Positions 1 through 8,401 of a stretch of DNA of 64,000 bases are shown here, in pieces. The stretch lies in NCBI RefSeq assembly GCF_002095465.1, contig NZ_MLFP01000006.1, positions 124,001-188,000 of the forward strand. Reading direction: 5' to 3'. The DNA is from Pantoea rodasii. GTDB taxonomy: Bacteria > Pseudomonadota > Gammaproteobacteria > Enterobacterales > Enterobacteriaceae. The notes beneath the pieces were generated by a model. That model saw only the letters and a program-made list of their open reading frames with translations. It was not told the origin of the DNA and made no database searches. Position 1 is the first letter of the stretch. The number at the start of each line of letters is the position of its first letter. Position numbers and translations under genes: made by a program.

Positions 1-360
1 GAGGAGGAAACGCTGTACTGGCAGCCGCTGACTGAAGCAGCGATCAATCAGGCGCTGGAACAGGATAAACGCGTATTTGTCGATGTTACTGCTGACTGGT
101 GTATCACCTGCAAAGTGAACAAATCCCGCGTGCTGAATCAACCTGACGTTCGTGCTGCGCTCAAAGCCGAAGATGTGGTGCTGCTACGCGGTGACTGGAC
201 CCAGCCCGATCCGGCGATCGGCGAATTCCTGCGTAAGCGCGATCGTGTCGCCATCCCTTTCAACCAAATTTATGGCCCGGCATTGCCGCATGGCCACATT
301 TTGTCACCGCTGTTAAGTCGTGAAGCGGTGATTTCCACACTCTCTGAGGCTAAAAAATAA
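1..360 (+). CDS. scsB: ScsB C-terminal thioredoxin domain (partial)
   Basis: The open frame enters from the left edge and ends with TAA at 358-360, so only the last 119 residues are visible. It contains a thioredoxin-type active site (ADWCITCK, near residues 29-36 of the fragment) and the later motif RVAIPFNQIYGP, which carries the cis-proline region. This is the C-terminal periplasmic domain of DsbD/ScsB membrane thiol reductases, which pass electrons across the inner membrane to periplasmic partners. The overlap with an ScsC-like and then an ScsD-like gene favours ScsB over DsbD. The stop overlaps the next start by one base, so the genes are co-transcribed. Confidence 0.85.
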   Translation, partial: EEETLYWQPLTEAAINQALEQDKRVFVDVTADWCITCKVNKSRVLNQPDVRAALKAEDVVLLRGDWTQPDPAIGEFLRKRDRVAIPFNQIYGPALPHGHILSPLLSREAVISTLSEAKK

Positions 361-1105
361 TGAAAAAATCCCTGTTACTGCCCCTGATGTTTCTGACACT
401 GCCTGCGCTGGCGGCTGCACCTTTCACACCAGAGCAGGAGGCTCGCATTAAAGAGCTGATTCGCGAAACGCTGGTGCAGAACCCGGCGATTCTGGCCGAA
501 GCGGCTGATGCCTTCGACAAAGAAGCGGCGAAACAGCAGCAGAGTGTTGTCGCGCAGATGGTGCAGAAAACCATGACGCCTTATTCAACGATGCCGGTTC
601 ACCGCGCATCGGGGCGGAGAAACCGGCGCTAACGCTGGTTTATTTCACGGACTACAACTGCGTATTCTGCAAAAAATTCGATGCAGATATCGAGAAGCTG
701 CTAAAAACCTATCCACAGGTGGCGGTGGTGCTGAAGCCGCTGCCGTACCGCGCAGAGACATCCTTGACCTCCGCACGGCTGGCGTTGACCGTTTGGGAAC
801 AGCAACCGAAAAACTTCCTGAAACTTCACGAGCGCCTGATGGCGAAGAAGGGCAATCATGACGAAGCCAGTATTGCCGCCGCGCTGGACAAAACCGGCAT
901 CAAGCTGAAAGAGCCAAGCAAAGCCAGTCTCGACACCATCAATACAAATTTGACGCTGGCGCAGCAGTTAGGCGTTCAGGGCACGCCCGCCACGCTGGTT
1001 GGCAATGAATTGATCAGCGGCGCGGTGCCGTATGCACAACTGGAAGCGGCAGTGAAGGGCGCGCTGCAGGCCAAGCATGATGCGTCTCAAGCGCTGGCTG
1101 CGTGA
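360..1105 (+). pseudogene. scsC: ScsC-like periplasmic thiol-disulfide isomerase, frameshifted
   Basis: The gene begins at ATG 360 with a signal peptide (MKKSLLLPLMFLTLPALAA) and a charged N-terminal helical region typical of ScsC oligomerisation stalks. The frame breaks near 580/581. The continuation lies in the next frame and reads LFNDAGSPRIGAEKP, then the DsbA-type active site CVFC (659-670) and the cis-Pro motif GTPATL, ending at 1105. One extra base restores a 248-residue protein, the expected family length. The likely loss is one T from a short T run. ScsC works in the periplasm with ScsB in copper and oxidative stress resistance. The single-base nature matches six other frameshifts here, so a sequencing error is more likely than a real pseudogene. 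Confidence 0.8.
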
Positions 1106-1580
1106 AGCGGTGTGGCTGGTGCTGATCGCAGCCGCGATAATTTGGGGTATGGATTGGCTGCGTTCTCCGCAGCTTCCTGCCGACCTGGCGCAACAGCCGC
1201 TGACGGCGCTGCATGGCGAAGTTAATCTGGCCACGTTAAGCCAGGATAAGCCGTTGCTGGTGTATGTGTGGGCCACCTGGTGCGGGGTGTGCAAACTCAC
1301 CACCCCAACGGTAGCCGCGCTCAGCCAGAGCGGTACGCAGGTGGTGAGCGTGGCGTTGCGGTCGGGTAATGACTTGCGTGTTGCGACCTGGCTGGAGAAG
1401 AAAGGGCTGCAAGGCCCAGCGGTGAACGATGAAAACGGTGCAGTGAGTCAAGGCTGGGATATCAGCGTTACCCCGACCTTTATCGTGTTGCAGCAGGGCA
1501 AAGTGGTGAGCACCACCACCGGCTGGAGCAGCAGTTGGGGATTGAAATTGCGGCTCTGGTGGACGGAAAAATTTAGCTAA
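1077..1580 (+). CDS. scsD: ScsD-like membrane-anchored thioredoxin
   Basis: This 167-residue protein has one N-terminal membrane segment (about residues 10-25, VWLVLIAAAIIWGM) followed by a thioredoxin fold facing the periplasm. The active site is WCGVC (1281-1292 for CGVC), and VTPTFIV is the cis-proline motif. The length and single anchor fit ScsD, the last gene of scsABCD. It overlaps the end of scsC by 29 bp, which indicates translational coupling. ATG occurs at 1077 and 1080, and either could start the protein. An alternative is a CcmG/ResA-like thioredoxin, but the neighbours favour ScsD. Confidence 0.82.
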   Translation: MMRLKRWLREAVWLVLIAAAIIWGMDWLRSPQLPADLAQQPLTALHGEVNLATLSQDKPLLVYVWATWCGVCKLTTPTVAALSQSGTQVVSVALRSGNDLRVATWLEKKGLQGPAVNDENGAVSQGWDISVTPTFIVLQQGKVVSTTTGWSSSWGLKLRLWWTEKFS

Positions 1581-1647
1581 CACAAGTGTGCACGCCAGAT
1601 CGGCAAAACCAATACGTTGGCTGTCAATTTAGGCGATTTATTAGTTA

Positions 1648-1680
1648 AGCTGTTACTTTCCGAAGTGGCAGCTTTTTTTT
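1648..1680 (+). terminator. Rho-independent terminator of the scs operon
   Basis: Arms AGCTGTTACTT and AAGTGGCAGCT pair along their full length with two G-U pairs around a short CCG-type loop. They are followed directly by eight T residues (1673-1680). The hairpin lies 67 bp after the scsD stop. Confidence 0.9.
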
Positions 1681-1765
1681 GCGCATTAAGGCGAATGCTA
1701 TCCAGTCACCTCTGAGCTACCCGCGGTTTTTGTACCCTTTTGACAACACACACAGAAGTTAATGA

Positions 1766-1963
1766 GCAGGCTGGGGTCACTTTCGGGCTGGTATTTCGCA
1801 GCGCTGAACAGAATGAGTTTGCCAGGAGAGCCTGCAGGACGCGGGCGAAAGGCGGGACGGCACACGATGTGCCATCCCCGCCGGTCCGTAAGGCAAACGA
1901 ATGACGTGAAGGCACTGTGTTAGCGGCGCGAGGACCGCCAGCCCCAAAGCGGCCCCAGACTGC
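1766..1963 (+). repeat. MITE-like 198-bp element, copy A, terminal inverted repeats
   Basis: This noncoding stretch is closely similar to the reverse complement of 52915-53113. Its ends (1766-1792 and 1937-1963) are imperfect inverted repeats, about 22 of 27 positions matching. The inside holds a nested hairpin (GGCGGG..GGCACA CGA TGTGCC..CCCGCC, 1851-1882) and a second small hairpin to its left. No transposase or convincing reading frame is present, although several spurious frames cross it. Direct target-site duplications are not clear. It could be a MITE-like mobile element, a structured RNA, or both. Together with the terminator and some unremarkable sequence it fills the gap between scsD and the cupin gene. 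Confidence 0.75.
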
Positions 1964-2050
1964 GTTAACGCTGATCGTTTAACCGGTAAGCGGCAATCAA
2001 GCAGGAACTCATGCACTATCCAGGGATGCACCTGCAAGTGTCTCAGACAT

Positions 2051-2380
2051 CTACCGCGCTCCGAGAAAATCCTCACGCTGCGGGGTAAAAGTATCCAGCA
2101 GCGTACCCGCTTCCAGACAAACGCAACCGTGCACAATATTCGGCGCCTTATATAACGTGTCTCCGGCTCCAACCTCCTGCGTAACCCCATCTATCGTGAA
2201 AGCAAAACGGCCCGACAGCACATAGGTTAGTTGTTCATGTGGATGATGATGCAATGGCCCAACCGCATCCTTTTCAAATGTCACTTCGACTGCCATCATC
2301 CGACCACCGTGGGCCATGACTCGCCGCGTCACACCGTTGCCGAGGTCTTCCTGAGTCGTGGCGCTTTTATAAATAAACAT
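2051..2380 (-). CDS. kdgF: KdgF-like cupin, unsaturated uronate processing
   Basis: This 109-residue single-domain cupin has the metal-binding cluster HHHPHEQLTY (residues about 43-52) and a late histidine in NIVHGCVCLEAG. The ending FTPQREDFL matches what I recall of KdgF proteins. KdgF converts the 4,5-unsaturated monouronates released from pectin or alginate oligomers to linear keturonates in the cytoplasm. The start ATG at 2380 is preceded by a GAGGGGAA ribosome site. The gene is divergent from the RpiB-like gene, and a KdgR-type operator lies between them, which supports a uronate role. A generic stress cupin is the alternative. Confidence 0.75.
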   Translation of the reverse strand: MFIYKSATTQEDLGNGVTRRVMAHGGRMMAVEVTFEKDAVGPLHHHPHEQLTYVLSGRFAFTIDGVTQEVGAGDTLYKAPNIVHGCVCLEAGTLLDTFTPQREDFLGAR

Positions 2381-2469
2381 GGGTTCCCCTCACCAGTAAC
2401 TTCATCAATGTGTGACATGCCTCACATTGAAAGAGACATTTCAGGGCTGCATTTTAACGCGCTTTGATT

Positions 2470-2492
2470 AAAATGAAACGGTGTTTCAATTT
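2470..2492. promoter_or_regulatory. KdgR-type operator 1
   Basis: The palindrome TGAAACGGTGTTTCA, flanked by A/T on both sides, matches the KdgR operator pattern of enterobacterial pectin regulons (AATGAAAC-N3-GTTTCATT type). It lies 17-39 bp before the RpiB-like start codon and about 90 bp from the kdgF start, so KdgR bound here could repress both divergent genes. Confidence 0.7.
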
Positions 2493-2508
2493 AATATGAG
2501 GATGGATC

Positions 2509-3144
2509 ATGAAAATCGCTTTGATGATGGAAAATAGCCAGGCCGCCAAGAACGCAACCGTGTTGAAAGAACTGCAAACCGTCGCGCAACCGCTCGGCCA
2601 TCAGGTGTTTAACGTCGGCATGAGCGACGAACAGGATCATCATCTGACCTACATTCACCTCGGCATCATGGCCAGCGTGCTGCTGAACAGCAAAGCGGTG
2701 GACTTTGTGGTCGCCGGTTGTGGCACTGGACAGGGCGCATTGGTGTCATTGAACCTGCATCCTGGCGTGGTGTGCGGCTACTGTATTGATCCTGCCGATG
2801 CTTATCTGTTTGCCCAGATCAATAATGGCAATGCGCTCTCGCTGCCGTTCGCCAAAGGCTTTGGCTGGGGCGCTGAGCTAAATCTGCGCTTTATTTTTGA
2901 GAAAGCCTTTACCGGTGAAAAAGGACTGGGTTATCCGCCGGAGCGCAAAGAGCCGCAGGTGCGCAATGCGGGCATTCTCAATCAGGTGAAAGCGGCGCTG
3001 CTGAAAGACAATTATCTTGATTCGTTGCGCGCGATAGACCCTGAACTGGTGAAGACCGCTGTCAGCGGCCCGCGTTTGCAGGAGTGCCTGTTTGAACATG
3101 GGCAGAATCAGGAAATTGTGCGATACGTGCGCGAGTTGCTCTAA
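2509..3144 (+). CDS. RpiB/LacA/LacB-family sugar-phosphate isomerase
   Basis: This 211-residue protein has the RpiB/LacAB fold signatures: N-terminal MKIALMMENSQAAKN, a DFVVAGCGTGQG motif near residues 65-76 carrying the family's catalytic cysteine, and GNALSLP. It is longer than classical RpiB (about 150 residues) because of a C-terminal extension, as in the RpiB-like proteins of uronate and pentose loci. It should interconvert an aldose and ketose (phosphate) in the cytoplasm; the substrate cannot be read from the sequence. The ATG at 2509 follows a GAGG ribosome site and lies just downstream of the KdgR-type operator, so its expression probably follows uronate supply. Confidence 0.8.
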   Translation: MKIALMMENSQAAKNATVLKELQTVAQPLGHQVFNVGMSDEQDHHLTYIHLGIMASVLLNSKAVDFVVAGCGTGQGALVSLNLHPGVVCGYCIDPADAYLFAQINNGNALSLPFAKGFGWGAELNLRFIFEKAFTGEKGLGYPPERKEPQVRNAGILNQVKAALLKDNYLDSLRAIDPELVKTAVSGPRLQECLFEHGQNQEIVRYVRELL

Positions 3145-3157
3145 CAGCGCAAGAAGC

Positions 3158-3186
3158 ATGCCGCGACCCGCAAGGCGTCGCGGCAT
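3158..3186. terminator. Hairpin between convergent genes
   Basis: Ten-base arms ATGCCGCGAC and GTCGCGGCAT pair perfectly around a nine-base loop between the convergent RpiB-like gene and the ABC operon. There is no clear T tract, so termination is probable rather than certain. Confidence 0.6.
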
Positions 3187-3191
3187 TGTGG

Positions 3192-3938
3192 TTATGCCCG
3201 GCTCGCTTCCACCAGCATCTGTGTGTAGGGCATCTGCGCCCGATTTCCCACCAACGCATCCACATCCAGCGTCTCCAGCATCTTCCCGTGCTGCATGACG
3301 GCCACGCGATGGCACAGATGCGCCACTACGCCAAGATCGTGCGTCACCATCAGATAGGTCAGATTCTCCTGCTGCTGTAAGTCGCTCAACAGATTCAGGA
3401 TCTCCGCCTGCACGGAAACATCCAATGCAGAGGTCGGTTCATCCAGCAACAACACGCGGGGTTCAAGGATCAGCGCTCGTGCAATGGCCACACGCTGACG
3501 CTGACCGCCTGAAAGCTGATGCGGATAGCGGGTCTGCCAGGCGCGATTCAATCCCACTTTTTCCAGCATCGCAACCACGCGCTGGCTCCGTTGACCGATA
3601 CCGTGAATGTGCAGCGGCTCTTCCAGAATATCGCCAATAGTGTGGCGTGGATGCAACGAGCCATAAGGATCCTGGAACACCATCTGCACCTGACGACAGC
3701 GCTCGCGGGCGATGCGATGTTGCAGTTTTTGTCCCGCAATCGCTAGCTCGCCCTCCCAATGGGTAAACAGCCCGGCAAGGCATTTCAGTACCGTGGTTTT
3801 CCCCGATCCCGACTCGCCAACCAGACCAAAAATCTCGCCCTCGTTCACCGACAAACTCACGTCATACAGCACCTGATTGCGCTGCTCTTCCTCACCGAAA
3901 CTGAGGTTGAGGTGATTCACGCGGATCATCTCGTTCAT
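3192..3938 (-). CDS. Peptide/nickel-type ABC transporter ATPase (second subunit)
   Basis: This 248-residue ATPase has a Walker A (GESGSGKTT), the signature LSGGQRQRVAIARAL, a Walker B (LLLDEPTSALD) and the switch histidine in VTHDLG. The layout matches DppF/OppF-type subunits, although it is shorter than DppF and lacks most of the usual C-terminal extension. The start ATG at 3938 follows AAGGAG. It is the last gene of a five-gene leftward ABC cluster (binding protein, two permeases, two ATPases) and would form the cytoplasmic ATPase pair with the preceding gene. Confidence 0.88.
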   Translation of the reverse strand: MNEMIRVNHLNLSFGEEEQRNQVLYDVSLSVNEGEIFGLVGESGSGKTTVLKCLAGLFTHWEGELAIAGQKLQHRIARERCRQVQMVFQDPYGSLHPRHTIGDILEEPLHIHGIGQRSQRVVAMLEKVGLNRAWQTRYPHQLSGGQRQRVAIARALILEPRVLLLDEPTSALDVSVQAEILNLLSDLQQQENLTYLMVTHDLGVVAHLCHRVAVMQHGKMLETLDVDALVGNRAQMPYTQMLVEASRA

Positions 3939-3947
3939 GCTCTCTCC

Positions 3948-4823
3948 TTAATGTTGTGACCAACTGGCCTGACGTTGCAGCACCGGCAACCGCGAACGGC
4001 GTATATCCATATCCGGCAGCGCGGCCAGTAATCCCTGAGTGTAAGGATGCTGGGCTTGATCGAGTTGGTCGGCTGCCAGCGACTCGACCACACGTCCGGC
4101 GTACATCACTAATACCCGATCGCAAAAGCGTCGCACCAAATTGAGATCGTGACTGATGAAAATCAGCCCCAGTCCGCGCTGCTGCACCAGCTCATCCAGC
4201 AGCGTCAGCACCTGCAAGCGCACGGAAACATCCAGCGCGGAAGTCGGTTCATCGGCAATAAGCAGCTCCGGATCGGTGATTAACATCATGGCGATCATGA
4301 CGCGCTGTCCTTGACCGCCTGAAATCTCATGCGGATAACACTGATAAACGCGCTGGGGATCGCGAATCTGCACCACTTCGAGCATCTCCATTGCTCGCTG
4401 ACGTGCAATGTCACGCTGCCCCGGATGATGGCTGCGCCAGGCTTCGGCAATTTGTTCGCCAACGCGCACCACCGGATTCAAGGAGTATTTAGGGTCTTGC
4501 ATGATCATCGAAATGCGTTTGCCGCGCACGGCACGCATCTGTGCAGGTGAAGCCCGCAGCAGATCGACATCGGCAAATTGCATACGCTGTGCGGTGACCT
4601 GCGCACTGCGCGGATGCAGTTGCAACAGCGCACGGCCGACCGTGGATTTGCCCGAACCCGATTCACCGACAATCGCCAGCTTCTCTTTGCCCAACTGGAA
4701 GGAGATGCCGCGTACCGCCGGCGTTATCTGACCTCCGTTCACGAAGTTAACCTGTAAATCCTGCACGTCGAGCAGGGGCGCAGCGCTATTCACTGCGAGG
4801 ATCGAGGATGTCACGTAGGCCAT
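3948..4823 (-). CDS. Peptide/nickel-type ABC transporter ATPase (first subunit)
   Basis: This DppD/OppD-like ATPase shows a Walker A GESGSGKST, the signature ISGGQGQRVMIAMML (a Q replaces the usual R of the LSGGQ tail), a Walker B LLIADEPTSALD and the H-loop ISHDLN. The C-terminal part is short and lacks the conserved cysteines of iron-sulfur DppD variants. The 5' end overlaps the permease gene. ATG at 4823 has a Shine-Dalgarno touching it, so GTG at 4814 (nine bases after GGAG) or GTG at 4793, which overlaps the permease stop, may be the true start. Confidence 0.85.
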   Translation of the reverse strand: MAYVTSSILAVNSAAPLLDVQDLQVNFVNGGQITPAVRGISFQLGKEKLAIVGESGSGKSTVGRALLQLHPRSAQVTAQRMQFADVDLLRASPAQMRAVRGKRISMIMQDPKYSLNPVVRVGEQIAEAWRSHHPGQRDIARQRAMEMLEVVQIRDPQRVYQCYPHEISGGQGQRVMIAMMLITDPELLIADEPTSALDVSVRLQVLTLLDELVQQRGLGLIFISHDLNLVRRFCDRVLVMYAGRVVESLAADQLDQAQHPYTQGLLAALPDMDIRRSRLPVLQRQASWSQH

Positions 4824-5691
4824 CTCCTAAGAAGTTAAACGCCAGACTGTTCACCAGAATGGCTAAACCCGGCACCGTGACCACCCACCAGCACTCCAGC
4901 ATGTAAGTGCGGCCACTGGCGATCATCGCGCCCCATTCCGGATCGGGCGGCTGTGCGCCCAAGCCGAGAAAACCCAGGCCCGCAGCCGTCAAAATGATGC
5001 CCGCCATGTTCATGGTGATGCGGATGATCACCGAGGGCAGGCACAGCGGCACAATGTGTTTCCACAGTATGCGCAGGGAGGACGCACCCTGTAAGCGTAC
5101 GGCGGAGACAAAATCGGCCTGACGCAGTGACAGCGCTTCTGCACGCGCTAAACGGGCAATCGGCGGCCAGGCGGTGAGCGTTATCGCAATCACCACATGC
5201 TCCAGGCCAGGCCCCAGCGCGGCAACAAACGCCAGCGCCAGTACCAGACTCGGGAACGAGATGAAGATGTCGGTAACACGCATCAATACGCTATCGACTT
5301 TGCCGCCGAAATAGCCGGCGGTCACCCCCAACAGCAGACCCAGCGGGCCCACGGTCACCGACACCAGCAGCACGATGTATAAGGTGATGCGCGCGCCCCA
5401 TACCAGGCGGCTAAAGATGTCGCGGCCAAATTCATCGGTGCCAAACCAGTGCTGGGCACTCGGTGGCACCAGCGCGTTATTGAGATCCTGAATCAGCGGA
5501 GGATAGGGGGCGATCCACGGTGCAAATAGTGCGACGATCAGCAGCAGTAAAATAATGCCACCGCCGATGGCCGTCAGGGGATTGCGAGCCATTTGCCACA
5601 GGAAATGCCCGACACGCGTCAGGGCGCGGCGACAGCGTGCCAGACGTTCGCGCGAGTCGCTGGCATGAACCAGATCTAGAGAGACAGTCAT
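4786..5691 (-). CDS. ABC transporter permease, DppC-like
   Basis: This 301-residue inner-membrane protein has an N-terminal transmembrane segment (about residues 38-60), the OppC_N-type motif HWFGTDEFGRDIFSRL and five further membrane segments. The permease EAA loop is visible around ARAEALSLRQADFVSAVRLQG. The start ATG overlaps the stop of the preceding permease (ATGA), showing coupling. It pairs with the DppB-like protein to form the channel. The substrate is unknown. Enterobacterial homologues carry peptides, nickel, glutathione or sugar-like compounds. Confidence 0.9.
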   Translation of the reverse strand: MTVSLDLVHASDSRERLARCRRALTRVGHFLWQMARNPLTAIGGGIILLLLIVALFAPWIAPYPPLIQDLNNALVPPSAQHWFGTDEFGRDIFSRLVWGARITLYIVLLVSVTVGPLGLLLGVTAGYFGGKVDSVLMRVTDIFISFPSLVLALAFVAALGPGLEHVVIAITLTAWPPIARLARAEALSLRQADFVSAVRLQGASSLRILWKHIVPLCLPSVIIRITMNMAGIILTAAGLGFLGLGAQPPDPEWGAMIASGRTYMLECWWVVTVPGLAILVNSLAFNFLGDGLRDILDPRSE

Positions 5692-6713
5692 ACTTTGGTC
5701 CTCGGATCGAACACCTGATAAAGCAGGTCAGAGAGTAGGTTAAGCAGCACGAAAATCAGGCCGACCACCAGCACGCAGCCCATCACCGCATTCATATCAC
5801 CGAGCATCAGGCTGCCGGTGAGGTAAGAGCCAAAGCCGGGCCAGGAGAACACGGTTTCAATCAGCACCGCACCTTCGAGCAGTGATCCATACGCCAGCGC
5901 CACTACCGTCAGGAGCTGCACCAAAATATTGCGGAAGGCGTGTTGCCAGATCACTTGCCACTCGGTCAGGCCTTTCACCCGCGCCGTTAAAATGAACTCC
6001 TGCGACAGCTGTGCCAGCATAAAGCTGCGCGTCATGCGGCTAATGTAGGCGAGCGAATGAAAACCCAGCAGGGAAGCGGGCAGGATCAGATGGTTGAGCG
6101 CGTTGTTAAACACGGTGAAATTGCCCGCCAGCAGCGCATCCACCAGCAGTAAGCCCGTGCGGCGCGGGACAATGTCATCCAGACTGAAATCGACCCGACC
6201 GGCACCGCCGACCCAACCCAGGTGCGCGTAAAACAGCAGCAAACCGATCATGCCGACCCAGAAAATCGGTGTCGAGTAACCGGCCAGACTGATAATGCGC
6301 ACCAGGTAATCGACCACGCTGTTGCGGCGTGCGGCGGCCCAGACGCCAAGTGGCACGCCGAGTCCGGTGCCAAGTACAATCGCCAGCGTGGCGAGTTCGA
6401 GGGTGGCCGGGAACACGCGCAGAATATCGTTGATTACCGGCTGACCGGTGAGCAGCGCCAGGCCAAGATTGCCGTGCAGCAGGCCTTGCAGGTAAATCCA
6501 GAACTGCATCCACAGGGGTTTATCAAAGCCCAGCTGATGGTAAACCTGCTGATAGGTGGCGTGATCGGCATCCGGTCCGACAATCGCCAGCACCGGATCG
6601 AGCGGCATCACCCGGCCAATAAAGAAGGTGAGCATCAGCAAACCAAACAGAGTGATGGCGACCTGCAACACCCGGCTGCGGATTTGTCGCCAGTGACGTT
6701 TAGTGAAGGTCAT
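5688..6713 (-). CDS. ABC transporter permease, DppB-like
   Basis: This 341-residue permease begins MTFTKRHWRQIRSRVLQVAIT. The start at 6713 is chosen because its ATG overlaps the TGA of the binding-protein gene (ATGA); the frame stays open to 6749 without a better site. Six membrane segments and the typical DppB sequence SRMTRSFMLAQLSQEFILTA (EAA loop region) are present, ending in the family's usual FDPRTKV-like tail. The tight overlap on both sides places it in one transcript with its partners. Confidence 0.9.
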   Translation of the reverse strand: MTFTKRHWRQIRSRVLQVAITLFGLLMLTFFIGRVMPLDPVLAIVGPDADHATYQQVYHQLGFDKPLWMQFWIYLQGLLHGNLGLALLTGQPVINDILRVFPATLELATLAIVLGTGLGVPLGVWAAARRNSVVDYLVRIISLAGYSTPIFWVGMIGLLLFYAHLGWVGGAGRVDFSLDDIVPRRTGLLLVDALLAGNFTVFNNALNHLILPASLLGFHSLAYISRMTRSFMLAQLSQEFILTARVKGLTEWQVIWQHAFRNILVQLLTVVALAYGSLLEGAVLIETVFSWPGFGSYLTGSLMLGDMNAVMGCVLVVGLIFVLLNLLSDLLYQVFDPRTKV

Positions 6714-8341
6714 TGGGCACCTCCAGCCAGGCTCTCTGGCGTTTTCCACACATCGCGCAGGAAAGTGGTGGCGGAAGGATGTGGCACGTAATCCTGCACG
6801 CGATTGTTCACCACCACCGAATCGGTCATCTGAGAAATCGGCATCAGTGCGGGGATCAACTGGTCATAGCGCTGTTGAATAGCGAAATAGTCCTGCTGTT
6901 GTTTTGCCGTGTCGCGTTCCAGCAGGGCATGATCGATCATCTGGTTGAGCTGGGCATCGTAAAAACCGGTACGCCAGCCCTGGAAATTGGTGAGCCGGGC
7001 GCTATCGGCATTGTTGGGGTTGTACACCAGCGACCGCAGGCTGGAGTGCGGGTGCGGCTCCACACCGCTGCCGCCGCGACCCACCAGCAAATTGAACTGG
7101 CGCTCACGCATTGCACCATAAATCTGGTTACCGGTGCCGGTGATGATTTTTGCGCGAATGCCGGCCTGCATCAGCGTGGATTGAATGGCGATGGCGATGT
7201 TCAGGAACGGTTGATCGGCCAACACGCGCAACGTGGTGTCGAAGCCGTTGGGATAACCCGCAGCGGCGAGTAACGCTTTGGCGCGAGGCACATCAAGGCG
7301 ATAACCAGGATCGGGCAGCGTCTCTGGCATGCCGGATTGAATAGGGCGCTGATGCAAGGTGCCATAACCGGCCATCAGGGTTTTGTTGATGCCCTGATAA
7401 TCCACCAGATAGCGCACCGCTTCACGGACCTGCGGATTGGCGAAGTGGTCATCCTTCATGCTCATCGCCAGATAGTAAATTGTGCCTTTCTGCACCGCAT
7501 CGATGCTGAGGTCGGGATCGTGGCGCAGCGCCTGCACATCGGGGATCGCCATGTTGTTGGCAATATCGATGTCGCCTTTCTGCATCATCAAACGCAGGGT
7601 TTGTGATTCCTGCAAATGGCGGAACACCACGCGATTAAGCCTGGGAGCGCCACGCCAGTATTCGTCATCCCGACTGATGCGCAGCACGTCTTTGGCCTGC
7701 CAGACATCGAGACGAAACGGGCCCGATCCGGCTTCGTGCGTGGTCAGCCAGCGGTTGCCCCAGTCATTGTTGACCGCATGCGACTGCACGGTTTTACTGT
7801 CCAGCACCACCATGCTGCCGAGCGCGGCCAGTGAATAGAGCACCAGCTGGGGATCGTTAGGTTTAGGCAACTGGATCACCACGGTGCGGGCATCGGGTGC
7901 GCGGATCATCTGATCCACGTTGTCTCTGCTGAAGCCGTAGGATTTCCACACTGAAGCCTGCGCCAGATTAAGATGCAGTACGCGGCGCATCGACCACATC
8001 ACATCGTCGCTGGTCAGCACGTTACCGGAATGAAAGCGCACGCCGTCACGTAGATGGAAGGTGAGCTGGCGGTTATCGGGGCTAATTTCCCAGCGCTCCG
8101 CCAGTGCAGGACGTACCTGCGTTAGCTGGCGCGGATCCAGCTCCACCAGGCCATCGTAGAGATTGACCACGATGCCCACCACTTCGTTGCCGGTCATGGC
8201 GGCGGGATCGAGTGTCAACAAATTGTTCATGTTCATGCCCACAATCAGCTGGTCGTCTGGCGTGGCGGCCAGCAGCGACGGGCTACCGGTGAGCAGAAGC
8301 AGCGTGGCGCACCACGCTCTGCAACAGCGAGAGATATTCAT
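6710..8341 (-). CDS. Family-5 periplasmic solute-binding protein
   Basis: This 543-residue secreted protein has a signal peptide ending near SPSLLAA. The mature part is an SBP_bac_5 fold: NLYDGLVELDP, a region LTFHLRDGVRFHSG and the late motif PYLE/RAKALLAAAGYPNGF typical of DppA/OppA relatives. ATG at 8341 is preferred to the TTG six bases upstream. It captures the substrate and delivers it to the permease pair encoded just downstream. The family also includes binders of sugars and oligosaccharides, so peptides are not assured. The KdgR-like site ahead of the preceding gene suggests a uronate-derived or plant-derived ligand. Confidence 0.88.
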   Translation of the reverse strand: MNISRCCRAWCATLLLLTGSPSLLAATPDDQLIVGMNMNNLLTLDPAAMTGNEVVGIVVNLYDGLVELDPRQLTQVRPALAERWEISPDNRQLTFHLRDGVRFHSGNVLTSDDVMWSMRRVLHLNLAQASVWKSYGFSRDNVDQMIRAPDARTVVIQLPKPNDPQLVLYSLAALGSMVVLDSKTVQSHAVNNDWGNRWLTTHEAGSGPFRLDVWQAKDVLRISRDDEYWRGAPRLNRVVFRHLQESQTLRLMMQKGDIDIANNMAIPDVQALRHDPDLSIDAVQKGTIYYLAMSMKDDHFANPQVREAVRYLVDYQGINKTLMAGYGTLHQRPIQSGMPETLPDPGYRLDVPRAKALLAAAGYPNGFDTTLRVLADQPFLNIAIAIQSTLMQAGIRAKIITGTGNQIYGAMRERQFNLLVGRGGSGVEPHPHSSLRSLVYNPNNADSARLTNFQGWRTGFYDAQLNQMIDHALLERDTAKQQQDYFAIQQRYDQLIPALMPISQMTDSVVVNNRVQDYVPHPSATTFLRDVWKTPESLAGGAQ

Positions 8342-8401
8342 AAGCAAAGTCCAGCAGGTCAGAGGTTTATAGTTGTATGCCGTACTGCTTGTGTTCGACG
8401 C

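Noticed and set aside
1758..1968. Target-site duplication GTTAA around element copy A
   Set aside because: The left GTTAA is separated from the element end by three bases, and copy B shows no matching duplication.
1706..2190. Overlapping minus-strand frames of 69 and 137 residues
   Set aside because: They run over the inverted-repeat element and the cupin gene in a shadow frame; the copy at 52915 does not preserve them.
3192..8341. Naming the ABC operon dppABCDF
   Set aside because: The subunit type fits, but the gene context, the enolase partner and the KdgR-type site argue against a dipeptide permease; no substrate can be read from the sequence.
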